A DNA stretch of 64,000 nt, from the NCBI GenBank assembly GCA_032622095.1, contig CP136066.1:41925835-41989834 (forward strand). Reading direction: 5' to 3'. The notes under the pieces were generated by a model. The model was given only the letters and a program-made list of their open reading frames with translations. It was not told the origin of the DNA and did not search any database. Position 1 is the stretch's first letter, and the number at the start of each line of letters is the position of its first letter. This DNA is from Siphonodentalium dalli. Its lineage: Eukaryota; Mollusca; Scaphopoda; Gadilida; Siphonodentaliidae. A program made the position numbers and the translations under genes. This document shows, piece after piece, positions 12,138-23,439 of the stretch.

Positions 12138-14300
12138 TTTTACAGCCAGCATCTATTTATAGTCACATACAGCTCACAATATCGCCAAACACAATTATTG
12201 ATATACGTGCCACCCCATACGATAATCTGTTACATTATATATTGATATACGTGCCATCCCATACGATAATCTATTACATTATATATTGATATACGTGCCA
12301 TCCCATACGATAATCTATTACATTATATATTGATATACGTGCCATCCCATACGATAATCTATTACATTATATATATTGATATACGTGCCATCCCATACGA
12401 TAATCTGTTACATTATATATATTGATATACGTGCCATCCCATACGATAATATGTTACATTATATATTGATATACGTGCCATCCCATACGATAATCTATTA
12501 CATTATATATTGATATACGTGCCATCCCATACGATAATCTGTTACATTATATATTAATATACGTACCATCCCATAAGATAATCTATTACATTATATATAT
12601 TGATATACGTGCCATCCCATACGACAATATGTTACATTATATATTGATATACGTGCCATCCCATACGATAATCTATTACATTATATATTGATATACGTGC
12701 CATCCCATACGATAATCTGTTACATTATATATTAATATACGTACCATCCCATAAGATAATCTATTACATTATATATATTGATATACGTGCCATCCCATAC
12801 GATAATATGTTACATTATATATTGATATACGTGCCATCCCATACGATAATCTATTACATTATATATTGATATACGTGCCATCCCATACGATAATCTGTTA
12901 CATTATATATTAATATACGTTCCATCCCATAAGATAATCTATTACATTATATATATTGATATACGTGCCATCCCATACGATAATCTGTTACATTATATAT
13001 TGATATACGTGCCATCCCATACGATAATCTGTTACATTATATATTGATATACGTGCCATCCCATACGATAATCTATTACATTATATATTGATACACGTGC
13101 CATCCCATACGATAATCTGTTACATTATATATTGATATACGTGCCATCCCATACGATAATATGTTACATTATATATTGATATACGTGCCATCCCATACGA
13201 TAATATGTTACATTATATATTGATATACGTGCCATCCCATACGATAATCTATTACATTATATATTAATATACGTACCATCCCATACGATAATCTATTACA
13301 TTATATATTGATATACGTACCATCCCATACGATAATCTGTTACATTTTATATTAAGAAATCTGTTAAGAAAAGTTTAAAGATCTACGGTCCTATTTGACA
13401 CCAAATTAGTCAAACTTTCCAGAGTTTATTTTCAGCTTACCAGGATATAATGTAGGAATAAACTACTTGTAATCATCATAATTTGTATGACACAGGCATC
13501 GCGAACATCTACAATAGCATCCGTCAGTTTTACGTTGGAACATATTACATAAAAATCATAATTCACAACGCTCTTTATTATCTACCCCTTTTGGATGACG
13601 GAAACATGGTTGCTTTTTACAAGAGCCGATTATTGGAATTTTTGCTCGGCTGACAAAAATTCAAAACGCATGTTCCTCCTTTGAAAGTCGATATTGTTGT
13701 CATTTTTTCGGGGGACGGTATAAATCACCGGTGTCCGTCCGCCCATCCGCCCCATATAGTTTCCGGATGATTTTACAGCCAGCCTATGTTTATAGTCACA
13801 TACATATCACAATATCACCAAACACAATTATTGATATACGTGCCATACGATAATCTATTACATTATATGTTAAGAAATCTGTTAAGAAAAGTTTAAAGAT
13901 ATACGGTCCTATTTGGCACCAAATTAGTCAAACTTTCCAGAGTTTATTTTCAGCTTACCAGGCTATAATGTAAACAAACCTACTTGCAATCATCATCATG
14001 TGTATGACACAGGCATCGCGAAAATCTACAAAAGCATCCGTCAGTTTTACGTTGGAACATATTACAACAACAACAAAAATTCACAACGCTCTTTGTTATC
14101 TACCTCTTTTGGACGACGGGAAAATGGTTGCTTTTTACAAGAGGTGATTATTGGAATTTTTGCTAGGCTGACGAAAAATTGAAAACGCATGTTCCTCCTT
14201 TGAAAGTAGATATTATTGTAATTTTTTCGGTGGACTATATAAATCACCAGTATCCGCCTGTCTATGCGTAGATCTGCTCCATATGTTTTCTGGATGATTT
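12138..14300. repeat. tandem segmental duplication with unequal internal array
   Basis: Two direct copies, 12138-13770 and 13771-about 14300, begin with the same TTTACAGCCAGC and share long tracts. Examples are TTATAGTCACATACA, CACCAAACACAATTATTGAT, AAGAAATCTGTTAAGAAAAG, ATTTTCAGCTTACCAGG, CATCCGTCAGTTTTACGTTG and CGCATGTTCCTCCTTTGAAA. The first copy contains about 26 repeats of a 44 bp unit where the second contains roughly one. The duplicated unit ends in a TATAAATCACCGGTGTCCG tract that also appears in a dispersed repeat at 55262. No gene is encoded. Confidence 0.85.
12196..13355. repeat. 44 bp minisatellite, ~26 copies, with 4-mer higher-order pattern
   Basis: Unit begins ATTGATATACGTGCCATCCC and continues ATACGATAATCTRTTACATT-ATAT. 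Variant units with ATTAATATACGTACC/TTCC and CATAAGATAAT start near 12552, 12731 and 12910, spaced 179 bases, i.e. four units. Each is followed by a unit with a longer TATATATA tail, so part of the array amplified as a four-unit block. Confidence 0.95.
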
Positions 14301-14515
14301 CCCGGTTGATAACGTTAGTTCCAGTTATCTGATTGTTTGCAAATTTGGTATATGGATTTCTCACATGACAATAGAGATCAAGTTCGATATTATTCACGGA
14401 GTTATGGCCCTTGTCGACTTAGAATTTACTGATTATTCTGGTGTCTAATCCAATAAAACTAGGCGTGTTGACAAAATAGGCAGTTAGAAACAAAGCTTGA
14501 TTCAATGGATGTTCA
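14230..14515. repeat. dispersed repeat shared with 55262-55480
   Basis: Shared order of phrases: GGTGGACTATATAAAT, a -TGTCCG/-TATCCG tract, AGATCAAGTTCGA, then ACTAGGCGTGTT and TTGATTCAA. The phrase GAGTTATGGCCCTTG inside it recurs at 54670 and 54830. This class of repeat is common in mollusc genomes. Confidence 0.6.
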
Positions 14516-14651
14516 CAGAATCAAATAAAGCCATCGTCAAATAAAGCCACCGTAATAGGGAGACGTGTCGTTAAGCGGCGTTTTATCTGAAGTTGAAGAA
14601 ATACAAATTGTCTTTTTATGGAGCCAAATCGGACAGGTCATCTTTAATATA

Positions 14652-14688
<37 letters not shown>

Positions 14689-14690
14689 TA
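14652..14690. repeat. GA microsatellite
   Basis: Near-perfect (GA)n with two AA interruptions, about 39 bases. Confidence 0.9.
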
Positions 14691-15190
14691 TTGTTTATTC
14701 TTCCACTCGTTCCGTCTGTGACCAATCGAGCTTCAAATTCATCTTCTAAGCTAGGACGCGACTATATTTGGTTTCCGTTTGGGGGTCTCCAACTTAGAAT
14801 ATCAAATCCCACCCTCACTGACGGCCCTGTCAGTACAAATATTTGTCTGAAAGTGAGAAAACGTGCCACATTTTGTCCAAAACAACAATGTTCACACTAA
14901 CTGCTGGTTAAATAAATGAAACCTATTATTTTCAACTTAGTTGTGGGGGACATCACAGACCAAAACCCAATGTCGCCATGCATGTCCATGCTTCTAAGAC
15001 ATTATTTTCATTCATGCACGATAGCCCAACACAGATACACAATGCGCAGAGTTATTGCTTCGATGTGAGAAATCGTGTTTCAATTTGGAGGTTTAGATTA
15101 AAAACTTCCAACTTCGCCCGTCAAACAATAACAGTCAATAATATTCCTCAGGGTGGGAGATCTTGGTCAATGATAGAATAACAATAGTCT
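14691..15190. other. non-coding, nothing recognised
   Basis: No supportable gene. A short tract near 15085-15110 (GGAGGTTTAGATTAAAAACTT) is the inverse of one at 18262-18285, indicating a shared repeat. Confidence 0.35.
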
Positions 15191-15714
15191 TGACTTGAAA
15201 CATATTTTATTTGCATAATATACAAAAGGGATTGGGGCACAAGTTTTTACAACTTATGAAGCCCTCTCCCGATACAATAATAACATACATGTAATCAAGA
15301 TGACGGTATACACGTATCTACGTGATGATAAGTTTTGAGATATATAATTTGTATTGCCTTCCACAGGTTGCGGAGATTTGAGTTTAAAACAATGTGGCTA
15401 CATTATAATTATTTGGCACGATAAACGAGTGCTAATATAATATATTGGTGTATGTTTGGATGTTAGAAAAAAGTAATAGTAGACAGTAATGTTATATACT
15501 CGGTTTTGGTTTTTTGTAGCGCTCTGGAAGACAGTACTGACACGTAATAAGAACGTGCACGTTTGTGGGGGAAGTTGGTCCATTTTGTGAGATAACTGCC
15601 ACATAAAAAATTGAAATTCCGGAAGTCTATTCAAAAGTAATATGCATATGTATATACATACACATACATACACATACATACATATACACATATATACATA
15701 TAATATATAATCTT

Positions 15715-16263
15715 TTAGGGGTCGAAACGCTTAGTCGCCGCAATATATTGCTGTGTGATGTAAAATAGTCTCAAATGTTTTTGGGACGAGATATGAGGTA
15801 TTCCACACATGAGTTCCGCAATGTTGCTTATTATGAGATTTTCACGGGTTAGTTTCTCAGAAAATTCTGAGCGCTCTCTTTGATACAATGGGCACATGTA
15901 GAAATATTGATATGCGTCTTCATACAGGTTTCCACACGAACATGCGGGGCTGTCAGCGCTATAGTTGTTGAACATATCAGATCGGAGTTCACTACACAAA
16001 TTACGTAGGCGACAATGAAAAATGTTGTATTTTCTTAGTCCAACGTAGAAATGTCGAGGGGGACTGGGCGTGGGATCTATATGTTTCAAGTTGGTTTTAA
16101 AGGTAGAAAATTGATCAGCGTTAGTGATTAATTTGGGAAGTTTATTCCATTCCATGACCATCTTTGGGATAAGTGACTGTTTGAAATGTTCAGTATTGCA
16201 GTAATATGAATAAAATTTACTAGGGCGTCTCCAATTATAGTCTGCATCTTCATGCGATATGGA
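15715..16263 (-). pseudogene. LINE ORF2 C-terminal fragment
   Basis: Open to about 16263 upstream of the first ATG (16161). The frame includes the pre-C-terminal motif HFKQSLIPKMVMEWNKLP, characteristic of the region after the thumb of CR1/L2-type reverse transcriptases. Then comes a Cys/His cluster, CSCGNLYEDAYQYFYMCPLY, matching the C-terminal knuckle of these proteins. The stop at 15715 fits the natural C-terminus. The reverse-transcriptase palm is absent upstream. Confidence 0.75.
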
Positions 16264-16310
16264 GGGGGGAGTGTAGTGGTTAGATTATTATGATGGTGCT
16301 AAATTGTTGA

Positions 16311-17506
16311 CTATTTTATAGAGTGCCTGCAATTTATGTATTTGGCGTCTTTTATTGAGTGAAGGCCATCCAACTTCCTGTATGATTGTGGAATTGTTCT
16401 CGCCATTATGGACAGAAATTCTAATTGAAAGTTATTGGCAGCTGTGTTCACACCAGATGCACATGTTATGAGGTCATCCCAGTCGACATTGGCAAGTAGG
16501 TTATTTGCATGGAAAAAGTTACCTTTTCTATAGTTCCACGCTTGTCTTAGAAATGACGCTGCGGTCGTGTTTTCAAATGTTATTGTAGCATATACACCTA
16601 AGTGGTCTGAAACTCCGAGATATAGGACATCGGCATCTATTATACGGAGAGAGTTTGAGGTAATAATTGGGTCAAGCAACGTGCTTGAGGTGCTGGTCAC
16701 TCTCGTTGGGACCATTATTGAATTTTTCATGCTGAAACCATCCATAAAATTGGAGTTAAAATCTCCTGTGATGACATATTCGGAAATGTCAAGTACGTCT
16801 GAAATTGAGGATTCCAGGAGTTCCCAATAATTTGGGAGCAAAATTAGGCAGATCTGTACGATACTCCAAGAACAATACGAGTTTTCTTTGAGTGGATTTC
16901 AAACCAGGGACAAGAAGAGTAGAATTTTAATTCTGTTTTTCGATTAAATATTAAGTGATCGGCGAACATTACACATATTCCGCCACCGTCTGAATCTCGG
17001 TCTTTGCGAATTGGTGTACAAAATCCATCGATTTCTAGTTGGTTTGAAGGATAAGATGGATCAAGATGCGTTTCGGTGAAACATAAAATGTCATATTCGT
17101 TTACAAGGTCTGCAATCTTTTCAAGTTTATTACGGATAATCCTTACGTTATAGAGGAAGATTGAGATAGAATCCTCAAAGATTGAGATAGAATTCTCAAA
17201 GTTAATAGTCTGAGACAACGGTCCCGGGTTAGTATGTATATAGCCGGAATGCCGGATAATAGTAATAAAAAGAACGCAATCAGGAATAACGACCTTGCGT
17301 TTGGTGGACTGAAGCATTTTCCGAGGTAAAGGCTGCCTTTTTTCACAGTTTTGGGGGGTTTGCGGTCGTTTTGCTGAGTCGAAGATACCTATTGCTGCCC
17401 TATATTGGTTCAAGTCACACGTCATATTTCTGACGGTGGTTAGAAACCAAGATAGGGAAGCAACTGGACTCCGATTCAACAGATAATAGATAGAGTGGCA
17501 CCTCAC
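16311..17506 (-). pseudogene. LINE AP-endonuclease domain, frameshifted
   Basis: Two frames joined by a shift near 16844-16850. The upstream frame has the CR1-type leader HSGYIHTNPGP, followed by the endonuclease landmarks LYNVRIIRNKLEKI, DILCFTETHLD and GGGICVMF. The downstream frame carries ITGDFNSNF and LGVSDHLGVYA, the catalytic GDFN and SDH motifs. The arrangement and spacing fit an APE-type endonuclease of CR1/L2-like LINEs. It is not translatable as one protein here. Confidence 0.8.
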
Positions 17507-17681
17507 AAATGGACTTGGCAGTTGTTCTTAAGTTGTGGATATTTTCAATATGGACTGGAAACATGAAGTAAGTAGATGAATCACCAAAAGCGGTAAATGC
17601 ATAGAATAAAGAGAACATGATCAAGACATGATGACAATAGTCTGTTGGTAAACTATGCATAGCACCAATCGAGTGTGAAAT

Positions 17682-18175
17682 GTTAGGCGCGAGTAGCGGC
17701 CAATAGTTAATTGACACATTGCGCAAAATAAATTACCACTGATATGACTTACGAATAACTTATAGAAGGCGTATATTTTCTGTCCAAAAACCTTTTTCGC
17801 AGAATTGACGACTACGAGTCCGTTTGTGACAAAATAGTGGCGTTCAAACTTATAGTCACTCGCAGTTAGGTGATATGATTATGGTTGGTGTGATTAGTTT
17901 GTACTTAATTGTGTTGTTATCCGATCATATAATGGTAGTTTGCACGCAATGCTCGCGTTTCCAATCTTGACTTCTCTAAACGCAATCGTAACTACGGATA
18001 TGGCAAAACGACAACTGATAGAATGAACACAAATTCTAGTGACGTAGTATACCCTATTCGTAATTCTTGTCAATAGTAGTTCATTATGCGAAAGGTGTCC
18101 AAAGCTAACTTTATTATGACACGATTCGTGTCTCATTGACAACTAACGAAATATACTGTTACGTTGCAATGACTT
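17682..18175 (+). repeat. dispersed repeat family A, copy 1
   Basis: Starts at GTTAGGCGCGAGTAGCGGC. It contains GACTACGAGTCCGTTTGTGA, CACTCGCAGTTAGGTGATAT, GGTTGGTGTGATTA, CGTAACTACGGATATGGCAA, AACGACAACTGATAGAA and GACACGATTCGTGTCTCATT. Other copies are at 57600-58215 and 60785-63550 (split by a Helitron dimer). No coding potential is shared between copies. Confidence 0.8.
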
Positions 18176-18835
18176 CATCTCAATAATACAATATAGCTGC
18201 TGTCTGACATCTTGATAATGTGTTTTCGCCTCGGGACACTGAGAATTATAGTCTCGAAGTTTGAAGTTTTTTAATCTAAACCTCCCTATTGACGGTCAGT
18301 TTACGGACGGGTTTATGACCACGGGTGTCAAAACATGAAAGTCTTGAGCCGTCCATCTTTGGTATATGTCGCTGAATAACCCACATCGAGGCATCGAGGT
18401 TATGTTTACTCGCTTCGTGTGTGAGTGGTCGCGTTTCGTAAGTAAACTTTATCGGGCCTTGAAACGTGGGAACTTGAGTTCCATCCATCTTTGATACATG
18501 TTGCTGGATATGTTTGTCCACCTCGATGAAGTGTGTGTTTGTGGTAACTATGGTTACTCGCTGGAGTTTAGAAGGAACTGAATATGGTGGAACAACATAA
18601 AACACTCTGTCAAGTGATTGGGTGATACTATAGAGTAAAATAAAATATGCTTTATATTCTATTGATTCTTTTAAACTATGTCATGATTCTGTCGATTCAG
18701 GTTGTCTGTGAATCGTATATACATTTATGGTACCTGTGAATGTTGGTAGTGACATTTGGAGCAAATCTGATAGTAAGTATCGAAATCACTGAGTTTTACA
18801 TGATAAAGTTGTGGCTCGAAGCAAAACCACTTGTG
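18176..18835. other. non-coding with an internal ~120-150 bp duplication
   Basis: Two diverged direct copies of CCRTCCATCTTTGRTAYATG followed by TTGCTGRAT and a TCGATGAAGTG/CATCGAGG tract lie near 18350-18430 and 18480-18560. The rest is unassigned and includes the presumed 3' UTR of the Mab-21 gene (below 18836). I could not find a convincing minus-strand AATAAA. Confidence 0.4.
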
Positions 18836-20920
18836 TTATACATTTCTTAAGGATCGATAAATATTATAAACAGTGTCGCCTTGGAAAACAGATGTGCGAT
18901 CATGTTTATCATTCAGCTTCAATGACGTAGCATTTTTCGAACTATGCTCTTGGCGGAATGTGGCGGCTATAAATTCCATCCATCCTTGATGCTCACTTGA
19001 CACTTGACACAACCCGTAGAATTTCACCAGCACGCCGATGACAGCTGAATGCGCGTTGTAACATCGATGTTCTATACTCTCCGGATGCATCGTTCGCATT
19101 ATTCTTCCCTTCAGATCACCTGATCCACGAGATGCCTTCATCCGAGCGCTCGTAACGAGCGCGTACTCAACGTTATTGAACATTATGTCGGTAACGTCAT
19201 ACAATAGGTGAAAGTGTGCACGAAAGTCGCTGACAGGCACCGACCTGAATGAATAGGTGTCACTATTATCGAGAGGATAACTGAACGTTTCAATATGATC
19301 GACTGCAAAAGTTAGCAACTCTTTGGTAATTTTATAGAGAAGTTTGTCGATATTTTCCTCGCACCGATTGCCGCTCACGTAGCTATCACCGCGTGATTTA
19401 TATGAGATATCACGTAACACTTGGTCAGCAACAATGTTCCAGTATTGTGGTAACTTGGTAATGGTATCATCGACAAAAGCTAACCATTTATTCATTAATG
19501 TTTCTGTTTTTCTTATGATAGCACTACGGCCCCCTTTATTTTTACCTGTCGATGTTATCATGAAGAACTCTTCTACAGGGTCCTTATTTGAATCTACAAT
19601 TCTAGACATAGATTCAACAAAGACATCATATCGAGAATGTTCATCTTGTCTAGAACATATCCAAAGATCAACTGTCTTATTAAATAACGTAATATTTGAG
19701 TTAACATGGTCTGTATAACGGCGTCTGAGTTTATGGATTGGAAACCTCGCCACCACATATGCGGATACTCGTTGTTTCATGTCATGGGATACAATCCCGG
19801 TTCCATACATGACCTCTGCTGATTCCATGGTGTTCCTGATATGAGACATATGATATGTCTGCGTGATAGCCGGGTTTGTTTCAGAGAGTTGTTGACTTAA
19901 ATTATATAATATATCTGCTGCGATATTCAGCCTTGTGTGTGATGTCATTCCCGCGATATTATCAGTGATTAGATACAACCCGAGAAGAGACCACAGACGC
20001 CTGCGGAGATATATCAGATCAGATTCCAAGACACCAGTCAACAAGTTCATTTTAGGAACAAAATAATGAGGAAGGAATCCTATTTTTAAATCCTGATCAA
20101 GTCTCTTTAATATATCCACTGATGACAAGTCATTTTCCCAGAATCGAGCGTCAGTCTGCTCGAAATACCAGAGAGCTGACGTTTTCAGATGGTAGGACGT
20201 CAAAACTCCGCGGTCAGAATCGATGACGCGTCCGATTACCTTCAAAAGTATTATACTGAGTCTCTGGTTAACTGACATTGTTCTCAACAGCACGACTTCT
20301 GCCTTAGCAAACGACAGACAGAAATCGTGCTCACGGTCCGGGTTTAATGGAGCAGGTCGTGCTGCAAGGTGGAAATCACCGCAGATAGTTAGCGATACAA
20401 TGTCGTCTGGTGGCCATGACCGGTCGCGTGCGGAAAATAAGTGTGCTGTCTGTGGTATTCTACTTATTCTTAGTTGTGGAACAAAGTCAGTGGTGGTGTA
20501 TCGACCATTGATTGTCTTACCAACCTTTGATAATCCATCAGCCTCCGGGGTTTCTCCAAAGATCTCTTCACACATGTCTCTGACAGGATCCGCCAGCACA
20601 TATTTCCCGTCACCCAAGATGACGTTTGGTACGAGCCCTTCTAACCTCTCAGTAGATATCCGGACATAACATGGGAGGTCAGGTCGGTATCTCAAACTGG
20701 ATTCATCTATTATTATGTTTCGAGGTTCGATCAGAATATCCATATCGCTTCCGTTAATTCCAACTCCGCTCGCCATGCTCCCTACTAATGTCATTTTACA
20801 ACGATCATTCGACAGACGTGCTGTTGGTCTACAGTGCGCCCCTTGCAGCAGAATCCGGTTATAATGCTCAGATAGCTCTTGTGAGTCCTCACTGTGTCGA
20901 CTTCGTGACAAGGACGCCAT
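18836..20920 (-). CDS. Mab-21/cGAS-like receptor nucleotidyltransferase
   Basis: Intact 694-residue single-exon frame starting at ATG 20920. The N-terminal nucleotidyltransferase core shows the GS motif at residues 47-48 and an acidic pair at D59 and D61 in the phrase INGSDMDILIEP. A third candidate acidic residue is D145 in the DFVPQLR motif. Those three positions are where cGAS-like receptors bind metal. The Mab-21 C-terminal helical half follows: FCLSFAKAEVVLLR (200-213), then LTSYHLKTSALWYFEQ (240-255), the most diagnostic Mab-21 phrase, then LPHYFVPKMNLL. About 350 further residues are alpha-rich and unassigned, longer than vertebrate cGAS, as in many mollusc members. cGAS-like receptors sense nucleic acids and make cyclic dinucleotide signals for STING. 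Whether this one is catalytic is inference from the retained acidic residues. No signal peptide, membrane segment or zinc ribbon is evident. The gene is flanked by repeats, with no neighbouring STING. Confidence 0.85.
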   Translation of the reverse strand: MASLSRSRHSEDSQELSEHYNRILLQGAHCRPTARLSNDRCKMTLVGSMASGVGINGSDMDILIEPRNIIIDESSLRYRPDLPCYVRISTERLEGLVPNVILGDGKYVLADPVRDMCEEIFGETPEADGLSKVGKTINGRYTTTDFVPQLRISRIPQTAHLFSARDRSWPPDDIVSLTICGDFHLAARPAPLNPDREHDFCLSFAKAEVVLLRTMSVNQRLSIILLKVIGRVIDSDRGVLTSYHLKTSALWYFEQTDARFWENDLSSVDILKRLDQDLKIGFLPHYFVPKMNLLTGVLESDLIYLRRRLWSLLGLYLITDNIAGMTSHTRLNIAADILYNLSQQLSETNPAITQTYHMSHIRNTMESAEVMYGTGIVSHDMKQRVSAYVVARFPIHKLRRRYTDHVNSNITLFNKTVDLWICSRQDEHSRYDVFVESMSRIVDSNKDPVEEFFMITSTGKNKGGRSAIIRKTETLMNKWLAFVDDTITKLPQYWNIVADQVLRDISYKSRGDSYVSGNRCEENIDKLLYKITKELLTFAVDHIETFSYPLDNSDTYSFRSVPVSDFRAHFHLLYDVTDIMFNNVEYALVTSARMKASRGSGDLKGRIMRTMHPESIEHRCYNAHSAVIGVLVKFYGLCQVSSEHQGWMEFIAATFRQEHSSKNATSLKLNDKHDRTSVFQGDTVYNIYRSLRNV

Positions 20921-22200
20921 AATTAATAAATGGATACCTTACTCTGGCGAGCCCTTGGTGTATAAATTTTAAGACGATGGTGCCATTATTAATCCACCTG
21001 TCAATGTTGGACATCCCAGACTGTGTTCAGTTTATGTGAGCGGGAAATAAATAACATGTCGTCTTTCTGAAAGTAAAAATGAATATAACAATGTAATGTG
21101 GATTTTATCAGGTTTTGATATATGACAGGTTGAATATATAACGTACGTGAATATATCAGATATTACTTAAAGGGATGTTACCGATGGTTTATTAATTGAC
21201 ATAATTCTGGGTGGGATAATCAGTGTATATAATATCTCTCTGTAATTTTTTTATTAATTTAATACTATCGATTACTGTCACACGATATTGAAGAACCATC
21301 AACCTGTTGGAAATTATACCCCATTTTCTAAACGTTGTTGACACGAAAATTATTTTTAACTTCACTGTTCTCATGCACCAAGAAGATCAGATTCTGTAAA
21401 ACAGACCTGTTTTAAAAAGTGGACTTACACATAAAAGTAGTATAGGAAGAGTATTCGGGTATACGGTTTGATTTTGATTTGCTCAGCTCCTGTTCCTGTG
21501 CTATCAGGGGTTTAGAGGGCACGCCGCGTGGGTGTATATGGGTGAAGGTTATCACGAGAATAGCGCCCGATTATCGCGGGTAATAAACAATGCGTGTGTG
21601 TCTAGGTTTTCGGCAGACTAACAACTCTTCAGAGTCAGCCGCGTTAAATAAGATTTGTCAGTTGTTGTATGATCCAGATATATGGCTAGACGTCGGATGC
21701 TTTGTCTCATTTCAGGGAGACTCTCTCCTGCTCTTTGTTGTCGTTCACGTAATTGTACCCTATGCAAGTCAGTCTGGTTTTTGGCAGCAAATCGGCCTTA
21801 TGTCTAAACGATATCTCCCTCGCGTTAACCCGACCGCTTATCGCCTATTCATGTAATATGAAAGAAAACATGTACTTGGGTGAATGTCGGCAAAGAAGAG
21901 ATCGGGTACACGGAGTACGTATTCTATTTACGTTATAAACAAGGTCGGGTCACTCCGCACGAAACCAGCAAAGGTCAATGGGGCGGAAGGTATTATGATC
22001 GACGAGGGTGCTACAGAGCTGGATATATATACACAAAGAAGTTTGGCGATCCAAGGTCACCCACGAGAGGAAGATGGCCTATAAACGTATAAGCCTGGGT
22101 TTGAAGGATAGTACAGCTAACGATATGGATGATACGAAATATTCGGAGCAAAACGATTATATCAGGGCGGCTAGTATCACAAAGGAGGAGATATTATAGA
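20921..22200. other. upstream flank of the Mab-21 gene; nothing else recognised
   Basis: The minus-strand leader directly upstream is AT-rich with a TTTATA-like tract at about 20960-20968. That would suit a TATA-type promoter but is not distinctive. Several overlapping plus-strand ORFs of 60-88 codons lie at 21590-22200. They have no recognisable motif and mutually exclusive frames, so none is called. Confidence 0.3.
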
Positions 22201-23164
22201 GAATATAAATGAGATATATTGAAGTAACCAAACTATCCCCCTTTTATCGATACCCGGGCGATTCAGAATACCGGGTGCGATGTCCCGATGGCACCACAAT
22301 TTTATCCGGAACGGGGGGTGGTGGGATTCAACCGAAATTCTCTATTAATCCACCCAAATATTGATATTCATTACCCACAATTTATGTCCAAATACAATAA
22401 AATGAACACAACTCAAACAAACAGACGGTGTATCAACATTTACTTTATTCGACACCAAGAATAACAGGTTTATTATACTTCCACGTTTTACATGGAAGTA
22501 TATTGTTTTTGTGATTTTTATTTTTCTCTATTATTATTTTTATCCTTCTTAGCAATTTTATAACGCGCTAATCTCAGTAAGTACAAGAGCTAGAATGCTG
22601 AAACTTTGTGTATATATATATGTATACAATCTCTAGAGCTTAGGCCTATTGAGATCATGTCCTCCCTTGACTTGCAGAGTTATCTCCCTTTGTATGAAAA
22701 ATTGGTGTTGTCCGAACTCCGAAAATATAAGGAGTACAGCACTGAAATTTGGTCGATATATACATCTTGATATCCACTGAATCGTAAGCACATAAAAAAC
22801 TGTGTCCGTCTTTCCTCTCCAGAGTTATCTCCCATATATATGTCAACCTCGAATTATTTCTGATCGCCTGTTCTCACATAGCAAGAAAGAGAGCTGGATT
22901 TAGTTTTTATGGTAGTGCTGGCCGTTGTCAATATACTACACAAAAATATTTTGGACAGGGTCGGACTTACATTTTTTGGTTAGGATGGGGGCGAAATTTT
23001 CGCAATTTGTTTTTTTGCGATGATTTCAACCATTTTTACTACCGTGTATCTATAGGACGTACTAATGATCCTCCTGAAAGAATTTTGTAAATCGGTTGAG
23101 AAATGTCCAAGTTACAGACCATCGAAAATTAAATAATTTGGCTAATGAAGGAGCATGGGAGAGG
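22201..23164. other. non-coding with mollusc-type dispersed repeat phrases
   Basis: GAGTTATCTCCCTTTG at about 22677 and GAGTTATCTCCCAT near 22820 lie in a tract (22550-22870) that resembles the dispersed 'sensitivity to GAGTTATCTCCCTT' repeats common in molluscs. No gene seen. Confidence 0.4.
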
Positions 23165-23265
23165 GTGAGACCATACCGGGGAGACGACGAGACCATGCCG
23201 GGTGGTGATACCATGTCTGGGTGGTGAGACCAGGCCGAGGGTGGTGAGACCAGGCTGACCGGTGG
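23165..23265. repeat. short purine-biased minisatellite
   Basis: Five to six degenerate copies of an ~18 bp unit GAGACCATGCCGGGTGGT (variants with ATACCGGGGAG, AGGCCGAGGG and AGGCTGACCG). Confidence 0.75.
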
Positions 23266-23439
23266 CAGATGTAAACGTCAGATTTAGCACACACAAAAAA
23301 CCAAAAAAACAAGTCCAGCGGAATAATATTTTTATTGCGCGCTCCAGATGGGAAGAGTGATTCGGACCGGAATATACCATTTATCACTTTCCTGTCCCAA
23401 CCGTTTCCGATTTACAGCATGGACAAGAAAATGACCTAT

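Larger units (their letters stand above)
15195..17682 (-). mobile_element. CR1/L2-like LINE with deleted reverse transcriptase
   Basis: Minus-strand order: endonuclease region (17506-16311), then directly the C-terminal cysteine-rich region of the same ORF2 type (16263-15715), then a TATG-rich 3' UTR. The 3' UTR ends in a GAGAGGGCTTCATAAG/CCCAATCCCTTTTGTATA block with an AATAAA-containing terminus at about 15195-15235. That block is typical of lophotrochozoan CR1-like LINEs. No reverse-transcriptase motifs (no FADD/YADD, no GxxQG) lie between endonuclease and C-terminus, so about 2 kb is missing. The 5' end near 17682 abuts another dispersed repeat at the phrase GTTAGGCGCGAGTAGCGGC. Confidence 0.8.

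Noticed and set aside
12196-13355. Regular 44 bp direct repeats resembling a CRISPR array
   Set aside because: The repeats are contiguous with no unique spacers, the DNA is clearly metazoan and no cas genes are present. It is a minisatellite.
20223-20669. 148-codon plus-strand ORF
   Set aside because: Lies entirely antisense within the Mab-21 coding sequence and has no motif of its own.
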